A stretch of DNA of 64,000 nt from Pseudoflavonifractor capillosus. GTDB lineage: Bacteria > Bacillota > Clostridia > Oscillospirales > Oscillospiraceae. Below are positions 23,482 through 32,268 of this stretch, one piece after another. The stretch lies in the NCBI RefSeq assembly GCF_016899775.1, contig NZ_JACJJE010000012.1, positions 1 through 64,000 of the forward strand, read 5' to 3'. Each line of letters opens with the position of its first letter. Position 1 is the stretch's first letter. A model generated the notes under the pieces. It did not search any database. It was given only the letters and a program-made list of their open reading frames with translations, and was not told the origin of the DNA. Position numbers and translations under genes: made by a program.

Positions 23482-24722
23482 ATCAGAGAAACGATGTGAC
23501 TATGATCGGCCGGACCCTGGAGGCCGGCCACACCCGCCGCCACCCCGGCAAGCTGTCCGGGATCGGCCTGCAGTTCTTCGCTGCTCCGGCGGATCGGCTC
23601 TCGGAGATTGAGGCCCGGCTGGCGGCCATCCCCGCCGAGCTGGAACAGGAGGGGGCTGACCTGGACGCTCTGGAGAAGGAAGTAAAGGAGCTCCAGGAGG
23701 AGCGCAAGCAGATCACCGGCGCCGCTGAGCGGCGGGCCGCTATCCTGAAGGAGATCGGCACCGGTGTCAGCGGCCGGGTGACCCGCACCTTCCAGACCAG
23801 TGCCCAGGAGCAGCGCACCTTCGGGGTGGATACCCCAGAGTATCGATCCGCCTGGCTGAAGAACCTGCAGGGCAAGACCTTGGACGCGGAGGAGCGGGCG
23901 GCGGTGACTGCCAGCGCGGCCATCCCCACCCAGACCATGAATCGGATTATCCACCGCCTGGAGCTGACCCCCATGATCGCAGCGGTGGATGTGACCTACA
24001 TCCCCGGTAATGTGACCTTCCCCATTGAGGGCACCGTCAACGCCGCCAGCTGGGTGGCCATGGGAACCGCCGCCACCGACAGCGCCGACACCATCACCTC
24101 CATCACCCTGGGGGCCTATAAGCTCATCAAGACGGTGGAGATCACCGCCGATGTGATGGCCATGGCCATCGACGCCTTCGAGACCTGGCTGGTGGAGCGG
24201 CTGGCCAACAAGCTGTCTGTGGCGGTGGACGCCGCCATCTTCACCGGAACCGGCAGCAGCCAGGCCACCGGCCTGCTGAAGGAGGGGGAGATCACCCAGA
24301 AGGGCACCTTCACCAAGGCGGCCATGACCTACAAGGACCTGCTGACCATCATCTCCACTCTGCCCACCCAGTACCTGACCAACGCCTCCTTCGCCATGCC
24401 CAGAGCCCTGTTCTACAAAGAGGTGCTGGGAATCACCGACACCAACGGCCGCCCCGTGGTGGTGGCAGACCCTCAGGCGCCGGCCAAGTTCAACATCCTG
24501 GGCTACCCCGTCATCGTAGACGACAACTGCACGGCGGACAACCTGCTGTTCGGCGACTTCAAGGAGGCCTACAAGTTCAACTTCGCCCAGGCCCCCGCGG
24601 TGGAGAGCGACAAGTCGGTGGCATTCCGCTCCGGTTCCACAGTTTACCGGGTGATGGCCCTGGCCGACGGCAAGCCCGCGGAGAAGAAGGCCGTGTGCCT
24701 GTTTACCCGCGCCTCAGCCTAA
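23478..24722 (+). CDS. Major capsid protein, HK97 fold
   Basis: A 414-aa capsid subunit. Residues about 35-85 form the coiled-coil scaffolding region (LSEIEARLAAIPAEL...EKEVKELQEER) that the protease removes; the mature domain follows (SAAIPTQTMNRIIHRLELTP, TSITLGAYKLIKTVEITADV). The C-terminus ends in a small Lys/Ala-rich tail. Confidence 0.95.
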   Translation: MNQRNDVTMIGRTLEAGHTRRHPGKLSGIGLQFFAAPADRLSEIEARLAAIPAELEQEGADLDALEKEVKELQEERKQITGAAERRAAILKEIGTGVSGRVTRTFQTSAQEQRTFGVDTPEYRSAWLKNLQGKTLDAEERAAVTASAAIPTQTMNRIIHRLELTPMIAAVDVTYIPGNVTFPIEGTVNAASWVAMGTAATDSADTITSITLGAYKLIKTVEITADVMAMAIDAFETWLVERLANKLSVAVDAAIFTGTGSSQATGLLKEGEITQKGTFTKAAMTYKDLLTIISTLPTQYLTNASFAMPRALFYKEVLGITDTNGRPVVVADPQAPAKFNILGYPVIVDDNCTADNLLFGDFKEAYKFNFAQAPAVESDKSVAFRSGSTVYRVMALADGKPAEKKAVCLFTRASA

Positions 24723-24739
24723 GCGCTGCTGAAACATAG

Positions 24740-24763
24740 AAGGGCGGCCTTCGGGTCGCCCTT
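24740..24763 (+). terminator. Hairpin after capsid gene
   Basis: AAGGGCG/CGCCCTT stem with an inner GCC/GGG extension and no T run. Placed between the capsid and connector genes, it may be a partial terminator or an RNA processing site that sets capsid over-expression. Confidence 0.5.
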
Positions 24764-24783
24764 CCAGAGAGGAGGGAACCCCT

Positions 24784-25056
24784 GTGCTGACAGTTCAGGA
24801 ACTCCGGTCGTACCTGCGCCTGACCAGCGAGAAGCTGGACAGCGAGATCCAGGGTACTATGGATGCCGCCAAGCTGGATTTATCCACATCCGGCATGGGT
24901 GATGTGGATAATGCGTTGACCGATATGGCTGTAAAGCTGTACGCCCGTTGGAAGTTCAATTACGCGGACAAGGGGGACCAGTACCGCCGGGACTACCTGG
25001 AGCTGAAGACCGCCCTTGCTCTGGTGTATCCCCAGAAGGAGGAGCAAGATGTGTGA
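24784..25056 (+). CDS. Head-tail connector, gp6-like
   Basis: A 90-aa helical protein (MLTVQELRSYLRLTSEKLDSEI, later MAVKLYARWKFNYADK) with the length and pattern of HK97 gp6/YqbG connectors that ring the portal. GTG start behind GAGAGGAGGG. Confidence 0.82.
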   Translation: MLTVQELRSYLRLTSEKLDSEIQGTMDAAKLDLSTSGMGDVDNALTDMAVKLYARWKFNYADKGDQYRRDYLELKTALALVYPQKEEQDV

Positions 25057-25375
25057 CTTCGACACGCCGGTGACGCTGATCGCCGTCAAGGTTACTGGCC
25101 GGGACGACATCGGCAACCCCATTCGGGTCGAAAAATCCTCGGAGGCCTGGGCGGAGCTGAAAAGCGTCACCCGGGCGGAGTTCCAGGCCGCCGGCGCCAT
25201 GGGCCTGAAGCCCTCCTTCCTGGTAGTAATTCCTGATGTGGACTATCACGGAGAGACGCTGGTGGAACTGAAGGGGGATCGATACTCCGTGTACCGCACC
25301 TTCTTGAACGGCGAGAATCGGGAGTTGTATGTCATGAGGAAGGGGGGCGAGGCAGATGGCGGTGACGGTGGATAA
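25049..25375 (+). CDS. Head closure / head-tail joining protein
   Basis: A 108-aa beta-rich protein (CDFDTPVTLIAVKVTGRDDIGN) overlapping the connector by 8 bases, like SPP1 gp16 / phage head-tail adaptors. Start ATG 25049 after AGAAGGAGG. Confidence 0.75.
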   Translation: MCDFDTPVTLIAVKVTGRDDIGNPIRVEKSSEAWAELKSVTRAEFQAAGAMGLKPSFLVVIPDVDYHGETLVELKGDRYSVYRTFLNGENRELYVMRKGGEADGGDGG

Positions 25376-25733
25376 GCTGGGGGACGCCATTGCCGAGGCC
25401 CTGGAGGAATACGCCGGGCAGGTCACCGATGTGGTCAAACAGGCGGTGGACCAGGTAACCGACGAGTGTCTGCAGGAGATCCGCCAGAACTCCCCCAAGG
25501 ACACTGGGGACTACCAGAAGGGCTGGCGGAAGAAGAAAGTCTATGAGAATACCACCCAGCTGCGCAATGTGGTCCACAATGCCACTGACTACCAGCTGAC
25601 CCACCTGCTGGAAGATGGTCACGCCAAAGACGGCGGTGGCCGGGTAGAGGGAATCCCCCACATCGGCCCGGCAGAGGCACATGCAGAGAAGTCCCTGGAG
25701 GAGAAAATTAGGAGAGGGGTGCCCGGAGGATGA
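25356..25733 (+). CDS. HK97 gp10-like tail completion protein
   Basis: A 125-aa protein with the gp10 family pattern: ...SPKDTGDYQKGWRKK..., VVHNATDYQLTHLLEDGHAK, and the closing HIGPAEAHAEK. It connects the head to the tail terminator. Confidence 0.88.
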   Translation: MAVTVDKLGDAIAEALEEYAGQVTDVVKQAVDQVTDECLQEIRQNSPKDTGDYQKGWRKKKVYENTTQLRNVVHNATDYQLTHLLEDGHAKDGGGRVEGIPHIGPAEAHAEKSLEEKIRRGVPGG

Positions 25734-26047
25734 CGCTGCAGCAGCTGAAAGCTGTGCTGGACGGCACCGGCCTCCCCTGGGCCTACCGCCAGTGGGAGGA
25801 GGGGGAGGCCCCGGCCCTGCCCTATGGGGTCTTCTTCGCTGGGCGCAGCAACCCCTTCGGGGCGGACGGCGTAGTCTACTCCTCCAGCCAAAGGTACACC
25901 TTGGAGCTCTACTCCAGGGACAAGGACCCGGAGTCCGAGGCGGTCGTGGAGGGAGCCCTCACAACTGCCGGGATCTTTTACACCAAGGACGAGGCCTATA
26001 TTTCCAGCGAACGCATGAACGAAGTGATCTATGAGATCGAGGTGTGA
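25730..26047 (+). CDS. Tail terminator / minor tail protein
   Basis: A 105-aa protein (MTLQQLKAVLDGTGLPWAYR, ALPYGVFFAG, YTLELYSRDKDPESE) fitting gp17/gpU-like terminators that cap the tail tube. Overlaps the previous stop by 4 bases. Confidence 0.8.
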   Translation: MTLQQLKAVLDGTGLPWAYRQWEEGEAPALPYGVFFAGRSNPFGADGVVYSSSQRYTLELYSRDKDPESEAVVEGALTTAGIFYTKDEAYISSERMNEVIYEIEV

Positions 26048-26050
26048 ACC

Positions 26051-26629
26051 ATGAGTAAGAACAAGGTAAAATACAACATCAAAAATGTCCACTACGCCCC
26101 CATGACTGCGGAGGGGACGGACACCAGCTGGCCCACCTATTCCACCCCGGTACCCTGGCCTGGCGCAAGATCTATCTCCCTGGAGCAGCAGGGCAGCATC
26201 AGCAAGTTTTACGCAGACGGCATTGTCTATTGGCAGTCGGCGAAGAACAACGGTTATGAGGGGGATTTTGAGTCCGCCATGGTGCCCGACTCCTTCCGAC
26301 AGGACTGCCTGGGGGAGGAGCTGAATGAGACCGATAAGGTCTATCTGGAAAAATCCACCGCCGCGAGCAAAGCCTTCGCGCTGCTGTTTGAGTTTGAGGG
26401 GGACGCTTCCGGCGTCAAGCATGTGCTCTATAACTGTACGGCCACCCGGCCCAACATTGAGAGCGAGACCTCCGAGGACGAGATCGAGCCCAGCACGGAG
26501 ACCCTAACTATCTCCGCTGCATCTCTGCCCAACGGCTATGTGAAGGCCAAGACCGGAGATGAGACGACTCCCGCCGTGGCCAGCGCCTGGTACGACGAGG
26601 TCTATACGCCCACTGCGGCCGCGGGATAA
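26051..26629 (+). CDS. Major tail tube protein (phi13-type)
   Basis: A 192-aa tube subunit. KVKYNIKNVHYAPMT and LEQQGSISKFYADGIVYWQS...GYEGDFESAMVPD are typical of the phi13-like major tail family; KHVLYNCTATRP is the conserved later strand. Confidence 0.92.
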   Translation: MSKNKVKYNIKNVHYAPMTAEGTDTSWPTYSTPVPWPGARSISLEQQGSISKFYADGIVYWQSAKNNGYEGDFESAMVPDSFRQDCLGEELNETDKVYLEKSTAASKAFALLFEFEGDASGVKHVLYNCTATRPNIESETSEDEIEPSTETLTISAASLPNGYVKAKTGDETTPAVASAWYDEVYTPTAAAG

Positions 26630-26638
26630 GGAGGAGCT

Positions 26639-27001
26639 ATGGTAAAGACGCTGACCATTGACGGCCGGCCGGTGACCTTCCGGGCCACCGCCGCCGTCCC
26701 CCGGCTCTATCGGATCAAGTTCCGCCGGGACATCATGCAGGACATGGGGGAGATCCAGAAGGCCCTGAAGCAGGCAGAGGAGAGCGACAGTCCGGAGAGC
26801 AATATCCCGCCCCGCCTGCTGGAGATGTTCGAGGATGTGGCCTTCATCATGGCCCGCCATGGAGATCCGGAGAACACACCGGCCACCCCGGAGGAGTGGC
26901 TGGATCAGTTCAACACCTTCTCCGTCTATGAGATCTTCCCGCAGATTCTGGAGCTGTGGGATCTGAATCTGGAGACCCAGGCAAATCCTAAAAAAAAATA
27001 A
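26639..27001 (+). CDS. Tail assembly chaperone (gpG-like)
   Basis: A 120-aa protein beginning MVKTLTIDGRPVTFRATAAV, between the tail tube and tape measure genes. It ends in a run of nine A (26990-26998) followed by TAA, a classic slippery site; the extension frame is described separately. Confidence 0.88.
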   Translation: MVKTLTIDGRPVTFRATAAVPRLYRIKFRRDIMQDMGEIQKALKQAEESDSPESNIPPRLLEMFEDVAFIMARHGDPENTPATPEEWLDQFNTFSVYEIFPQILELWDLNLETQANPKKK

Positions 27002-27183
27002 GACCCATCGACCGGGAGCTGTCCACGCCCATCTTCCTCCTGCGGTGCGTCCAGCTAGGAATCAGTCTGCGGGATCTGGAGCTCCTAACTGTAGGTATGG
27101 TCAACGACATGTATACGGAACAGCAAAATGATGAGTATAAGTATCCACAGTTGGCCACGCAGGAGGATTTTGACCGCTTTTAG
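26639..27183 (+). CDS. Frameshifted tail chaperone (gpGT-like), -1 shift near 26998
   Basis: Slipping back one base on the A9 run gives ...KKIRPIDRELSTPIF and continues 61 codons to the TAG at 27181. The extension (PIFLLRCVQLGISLRDLELL, DEYKYPQLATQEDF) has no start codon or ribosome site of its own. Lambda gpG/gpGT and most siphovirus pairs use this design to bind the tape measure during tail assembly. Confidence 0.85.
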
Positions 27184-27194
27184 GAGGTGTTTCT

Positions 27195-29489
27195 ATGCCT
27201 GACCGTATCAAAGGCATTACCGTGGAGATCGGCGGCGAGACCACCGGTTTGAAAAAAGCCCTCCAGGGCGTCAATAAGGAGATCAACAGCACCCAGTCCC
27301 AGCTGAAGGATGTGGAGCGGCTTTTAAAACTGGACCCCACCAACACCAACCTGCTGGAGCAGCGGCAGCGGCTCCTGGCCCAGGCGGTGGAGAGCACCAG
27401 CAGCAAGCTGGAGGCCCTGAAGGACGCTGAGGCCCAGGTTCAGCAGCAGTTCCAACGGGGCGAGGTCTCCAGGGAGCAGTACGAGGCACTCCAGCGGGAG
27501 ATCGTAGCCACCGAGCAGAAACTGGAGAGCTTGCAGGCGGCAGCCTCCAAGAGCAGCGTGTCCCTGCAGAAGATGGGGCAGCACGCTTTGACGGTCTCTG
27601 AGGGGGCGGACAAGGTGGCCTCGGCTACCGCCCCCCTGACCAAGGGTATTCTGGGCCTGGGGGCCGCTGCTGTGGCCACTGTCCCGGCCACCGAGGAGCT
27701 GCGCTCTGACCTGTCCAAGCTGGACAACAACGCCCGGCAGGCGGGGGTGGGTGTCGACGCGGCCCGGGAGGCGTTCAGCGCCTTCAATGTGGTGTCCGAC
27801 GAGACGGACAGCAGCGTGGAGGCCACGGCCAACCTGCTTCAGGCCGGTTTTACCGAAAGCAACCTGCAAAAGGCGGTAGAAGGGCTGGCTGGAGCTTACT
27901 TGGCCTTCCCGGACACCATGAAGATCGAAAGCCTGGCGGACAGCCTGCAGGAGACCCTGGCCACCAGCACCGCCACGGGACAGTTCGGGGAGTTGCTGGA
28001 TCGCCTGGGCATTGGAGCGGACAACTTCTCCGCCGCTTTGGCTGAGTGCTCCACCGAGGCAGAAAAGCAGCAGCTGGCCCTCCAGACCCTGGCGGACGCC
28101 GGTCTGATGGACTCGTACAACGCCTGGAAGGAGAACAATGCCGCCCTGGTAGAGGGAAAAGAGGCCTCGGCAGATCTGCAGCAGGAGATGGCGGCCCTGG
28201 CGGAGGCCATTCAGCCGGTGGTGACCTCGGTGACCCGGCTGGCAGCCCAGTTCCTGGCCTGGTTCAACAGCCTGTCCACCGGACAAAAGACCGCCATCGC
28301 GGCACTGCTGGCTCTGGTAGCGGCCATCAGCCCGGTGGCTACCGCCATTGGTACTGTGTCGTCCGCTCTGGCCATTTTCAGCGGGGCAGCTACTACCGGC
28401 TCGGCGGCCGCTACCGGTTTGGCCAGTGTGATGACCTTCCTTACTGGTCCGGCCGGAGTTGTAGTGGCCGCCATCGCTGGAATCACCGCAGCCATTGTAC
28501 TGCTCTGGAATAACTGCGAGGCTTTCCGGGATGCGGTAACCGCCGCTTGGGCGGTGATTCAATCCGCGTTCCAGGTATTCCTGGAGTGGTTGCAGGAGAC
28601 ATTCTCCCCGGTCTGGACAACCATCATCACCACCATGCAGTTGCTGTTTCAGACCTTCCAGGAGGCCCTGGCCATTGCCTGGGAATCTATCACGATGATC
28701 TTCCAGACCTTCCTCACCTTCCTGCAGGAGGTCTTTGGCGTCAGCTGGACAGATATCTTCACCATGCTGCAGACGGTGGTCTCCGTGTTCGCCACTGCCA
28801 TCCAGACGGCGATCCAGGTGGTGACCACCGTGTTTCAGACCCTGCTCACCTTCCTGACTACGGTGTTTCTCACCGGCTGGCAGTCCCACTGGACGAACAT
28901 CCAAAACCTGTTTTCGGCGTTTACCACCAGTATCTCCAACCTGGTGGACAGCATCAAGCAGATCTTCCAGGGGATCATCGACTTTGTGGCCGGCGTCTTT
29001 ACCGCCGACTGGGAGCGGGCCTGGCAGGGCGTCCAGGATGTGTTTGCCGGAATCTTCAACGCCCTAGTGGAGATCGTGAAGGTGCCTTTGAACGGGATCA
29101 TCAGCATGCTGAACAAGGCCATCGGGTTTATCAACAGTCTGATTTCCGGGATCAATGAGATGATCGCGGTGCTGAATATGCTGGGTGCCGGGCTTCCCAT
29201 GATCCCCACGATTCCGGAGATCCCCCTGCTGGCCAAGGGCGGTATCCTGGAGGCCGGCAGCGCCATTGTGGGCGAGGCAGGGCCGGAGCTGCTGTCCCTG
29301 GTGAACGGAAAAGCGCGTGTGACGCCGCTGAACGCGGCCAGCTCGTCCGAGGGAGGAAGCACGGCAAGCGGCGGGGCCGCCGGATACCAGCAGACCCTAA
29401 ATTTCTACACGGCGGCCATGACGCCGGCTGAGGTGGCCCGGCAGACCCGGAACGCAACCAGGAAAATGCTTGCGGGGGCGAGAACATGA
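27195..29489 (+). CDS. Tail tape measure protein
   Basis: A 764-aa protein. N-terminal coiled coil (residues 10-120), a hydrophobic region at about 345-440, then Phe/Trp/Thr-rich segments of repeating aromatic pattern (TFQEALAIAWESITMIFQTF). At about 11 residues per turn-like unit, length implies a moderately short tail. C-terminus IVGEAGPELLSLVNG is the common tape measure ending. Confidence 0.93.
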   Translation: MPDRIKGITVEIGGETTGLKKALQGVNKEINSTQSQLKDVERLLKLDPTNTNLLEQRQRLLAQAVESTSSKLEALKDAEAQVQQQFQRGEVSREQYEALQREIVATEQKLESLQAAASKSSVSLQKMGQHALTVSEGADKVASATAPLTKGILGLGAAAVATVPATEELRSDLSKLDNNARQAGVGVDAAREAFSAFNVVSDETDSSVEATANLLQAGFTESNLQKAVEGLAGAYLAFPDTMKIESLADSLQETLATSTATGQFGELLDRLGIGADNFSAALAECSTEAEKQQLALQTLADAGLMDSYNAWKENNAALVEGKEASADLQQEMAALAEAIQPVVTSVTRLAAQFLAWFNSLSTGQKTAIAALLALVAAISPVATAIGTVSSALAIFSGAATTGSAAATGLASVMTFLTGPAGVVVAAIAGITAAIVLLWNNCEAFRDAVTAAWAVIQSAFQVFLEWLQETFSPVWTTIITTMQLLFQTFQEALAIAWESITMIFQTFLTFLQEVFGVSWTDIFTMLQTVVSVFATAIQTAIQVVTTVFQTLLTFLTTVFLTGWQSHWTNIQNLFSAFTTSISNLVDSIKQIFQGIIDFVAGVFTADWERAWQGVQDVFAGIFNALVEIVKVPLNGIISMLNKAIGFINSLISGINEMIAVLNMLGAGLPMIPTIPEIPLLAKGGILEAGSAIVGEAGPELLSLVNGKARVTPLNAASSSEGGSTASGGAAGYQQTLNFYTAAMTPAEVARQTRNATRKMLAGART

Positions 29490-30337
29490 GAATCGTATGT
29501 GAGCGCGGCAGCCGAACCATCACCTTTGCCCACACCCGGCCCTACTGGCTCTCCTCGGCGGAGGGCCTGGGTGAGGCGGACTTCGATGTGAGCAGCCGGC
29601 AGGCCGCCGGCATGGACGGGGAGCTCTACCAGGGCTCCACCGCCAACAAGCGGAATATTGTGATCAAGGCCACGGTGATTCCTCCGGAGGGGACAACCCA
29701 CGACCAGATCCGGGAGGAGTTCTTCGCTTTCTTTGTTCCAAGGGAGACGGGAACCCTTTACTTCTATGACGGCGACAGGGCCCGGAAGATCGACTATAAG
29801 ACGGAGAACTGCGAGTTCGACCTGGACGGGATTTTTCGGGATGTAACGATCTCGCTGATCTGTCCTGATCCGGTGTTCCGGGACGCCCAGGACGAGCGCA
29901 CCGATGTGGCGGAGATCGAGGGCCTGATTGAGTGGCCGGTGGAGCTGGAAGCGGAATTTGAGGTGGCCATCAAGCATGACACCAAAATGGCTACTGTTCA
30001 CAACCCCAGCAGCGTCAGCCGGGGGCTGACGGTCACCTTTACTGCCACTGGTGAGGCGTCCAACCCAAAGCTCATCGAGGTCAACCGGCAGCAGTCCTTC
30101 CGGATTTTGACCACGCTCCACAACGGGGATGTGCTGGTGGTGACCACCGGCCCCGGCAGCAAGCGGGTGAAGCTGATCCGGGACAATGTGGAGAGCAACA
30201 TCAATTACTGCTGGGAATTCGGCGGCACCTGGCTGCAGGTGGAGCCGGGAGAAAACCTGTTTACCTATGAGGCGGACAGCGGATCAGGGGCCCTGTCTGT
30301 GACCCTGGCCTCTACGCCGCTGTACTGGGGGGTGTAG
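29486..30337 (+). CDS. Distal tail protein (Dit)
   Basis: A 283-aa protein directly after the tape measure (4-base overlap), with the Dit N-terminal barrel pattern (GLGEADFDVSSRQAAGMDGE; YLYFYDGDRARKIDYK-like strands) and a C-terminal beta domain. It forms the hub to which the receptor-binding apparatus attaches. Confidence 0.85.
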   Translation: MRIVCERGSRTITFAHTRPYWLSSAEGLGEADFDVSSRQAAGMDGELYQGSTANKRNIVIKATVIPPEGTTHDQIREEFFAFFVPRETGTLYFYDGDRARKIDYKTENCEFDLDGIFRDVTISLICPDPVFRDAQDERTDVAEIEGLIEWPVELEAEFEVAIKHDTKMATVHNPSSVSRGLTVTFTATGEASNPKLIEVNRQQSFRILTTLHNGDVLVVTTGPGSKRVKLIRDNVESNINYCWEFGGTWLQVEPGENLFTYEADSGSGALSVTLASTPLYWGV

Positions 30338-30340
30338 CCT

Positions 30341-31384
30341 GTGGAGCTGTATGTGTATGACCGCACCGACGGCCTGGTGGATGTGCTGGAGCGCACCACC
30401 AGCGTCCGGTGGCGGAGGAAATACTTTGAGCCCGGAGAGGTGGAGATCCATGTGCCCGCCACCCTGGAAAACCGGGAGCTGCTGGCCGAGGGGCGGATCA
30501 TCCGGCGCACCGACCGGGAGGAGTCTGCCATCATCGAGGAGATCGACATCGACGAGGACGATCTGGCCGTCACCGGGAGAATGTTGTCCTCTCTACTGGA
30601 ACGGGCCATCTTATCCCAGCGCTATACCCTGCATATGCCCCCAGAGCAAGCCATGCTGGCCCTGATCCCGGAGGGAACCCGTGTAGTACCTGAGCTCTCC
30701 GCCGCCGGGGCCGCCGGCGTGGGCAGCCCGGACAACATTGAGACGCAGGTCACCTACAAGAATCTGTTGACAGCGGAGGAGCGGCTGGCCCGGGCCTCCG
30801 GCTTGGGCTTCCGGGTGCTGTTCCAGCCTGGGGCGATGATCTTCCAGGTTTATGAGGGAGTAGACCGGACAGTTCTGCAATCCCAGCGGCCCTTTGTTCT
30901 GTTCTCTGACGAGTTCGGCAACCTGGCGTCCCCGCGGTACACCAAGACCTCCAAGAACTACAAAAACCGGGCCTATGTGGCCGGGGCTGGGGAAGGGGAC
31001 GACCGCGTGGTGGTAGTCGTGGATCTTTCCCAGGGCGAGGAGGTGCGGGAGCTCTATGTGGACGCCAGAGACATCCAGCAGGACGCGGACACATCCCTGG
31101 AGGAGTACCAGGCCCTCCTGCGCCAGCGGGGCTTGGAACAGCTTGCCTCCTGCGTCAAGGTGGAGTCCTTTGAGGGGGACGGCGAAGATGTGGAAAACTT
31201 CCGTTATCGGGTGGACTGGGATCTGGGCGACCTGGTCTCCGTCCAGTACACCCGCCTGGGAATCACCATGCACGAGCGGATCACGGAGGTGGAGGAGGTC
31301 TACGAGAAGGGCGTGTTTACCTTCACTCCCACCTTTGGCTCCCCGCTCCCGGAAAAATTGGATTTGGGAGATGATACCGAATGA
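30341..31384 (+). CDS. Gp37-like tail/baseplate protein (ReqiPepy6 type)
   Basis: A 347-aa protein with GTG start (MELYVYDRTDGLVDVLERTT). The start and the later GRMLSSLLERAILSQ and FVLFSDEFGNLASPRYTKTS segments match the siphovirus ReqiPepy6 Gp37-like family, a tail-tip hub protein related to Tal/gp27 structures. No peptidase domain is visible. Confidence 0.85.
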   Translation: MELYVYDRTDGLVDVLERTTSVRWRRKYFEPGEVEIHVPATLENRELLAEGRIIRRTDREESAIIEEIDIDEDDLAVTGRMLSSLLERAILSQRYTLHMPPEQAMLALIPEGTRVVPELSAAGAAGVGSPDNIETQVTYKNLLTAEERLARASGLGFRVLFQPGAMIFQVYEGVDRTVLQSQRPFVLFSDEFGNLASPRYTKTSKNYKNRAYVAGAGEGDDRVVVVVDLSQGEEVRELYVDARDIQQDADTSLEEYQALLRQRGLEQLASCVKVESFEGDGEDVENFRYRVDWDLGDLVSVQYTRLGITMHERITEVEEVYEKGVFTFTPTFGSPLPEKLDLGDDTE

Positions 31385-32268
31385 GCGAGAGCAGCGGCTT
31401 TTTTGTATCCCAGGGCGGCGACCGCAAGTATACGCCGGACTGGCTGGCCAAGTACATCAAGGCGCTGGTGACCACAGGTGTCTATAAGGACGAATGCGGG
31501 GTAAGCGCCGGGACTGGAATGACGGTCTCTGTGGCCGCTGGCCGGGCCTGGATCGAGGGCTATCTATATCTACTGGATACGGCGAAAACTCTGACCGTTG
31601 CCAACGCGGACGCCAGCAACGAACGCCGGGACATTGTGGTGCTGCGTCTGAATCTGACCGCCCGCACCATCACCGTCCAGGTAGTAACCGGCACGCCGGC
31701 GGCGCAGCCCGTCGCTCCGGCCATCACCCGGAACGCGGATGTCTACGAGCTGGAGCTGGCGGAGATTTCTGTACCCGCCGGCACCTCGTCCATTACCCAG
31801 GCGCTGATCACGGACAAGCGGCTGGACGACACTGTGTGCGGGATCACGGTGAGCGCGGTGCAGCATATTCCCACCGCTTCTTACCTGGAGCAGATGCTGG
31901 CGGCGTTCAACGACTGGTTCGACGGAGTGCGGGATATTCTGGGGGAGGACGAGGCGGGAAACCTCCTGCTGATGATCCAGACCTTGTCCTATACCACCCG
32001 ATTCACCGCTTCGGACTGGGTAGCGGGAGAGGGCGAGTGTACCCTTACCATCCCCGCAGCGACTCACAAAATGACCGGGAATGTGGTTACCTGCAGGGCC
32101 TTTTCCTCCGTCTCCGGTGTGTACCGCCCTGGAAGCTGGGCTGCTTTGGAGACCTATGCCACTGCAGCGGAGAACGGGGACATTGTGCTCCACTACCCGG
32201 ACACTTCCGGCTATGACGGGCAGGCGGTACTGTCCATGTATACCGCCCCGGATACCCCCAGCGGATGA
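31381..32268 (+). CDS. Tail fibre / upper baseplate protein
   Basis: A 295-aa protein. The N-terminal 150 residues (GDRKYTPDWLAKYIKALVT, VAAGRAWIEGYLY, NERRDIVVLRLNL) match baseplate upper proteins of Firmicutes siphophages. The C-terminal part is a distinct beta domain (ASDWVAGEGECTLTIPAATH), probably host-binding. Confidence 0.82.
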   Translation: MSESSGFFVSQGGDRKYTPDWLAKYIKALVTTGVYKDECGVSAGTGMTVSVAAGRAWIEGYLYLLDTAKTLTVANADASNERRDIVVLRLNLTARTITVQVVTGTPAAQPVAPAITRNADVYELELAEISVPAGTSSITQALITDKRLDDTVCGITVSAVQHIPTASYLEQMLAAFNDWFDGVRDILGEDEAGNLLLMIQTLSYTTRFTASDWVAGEGECTLTIPAATHKMTGNVVTCRAFSSVSGVYRPGSWAALETYATAAENGDIVLHYPDTSGYDGQAVLSMYTAPDTPSG

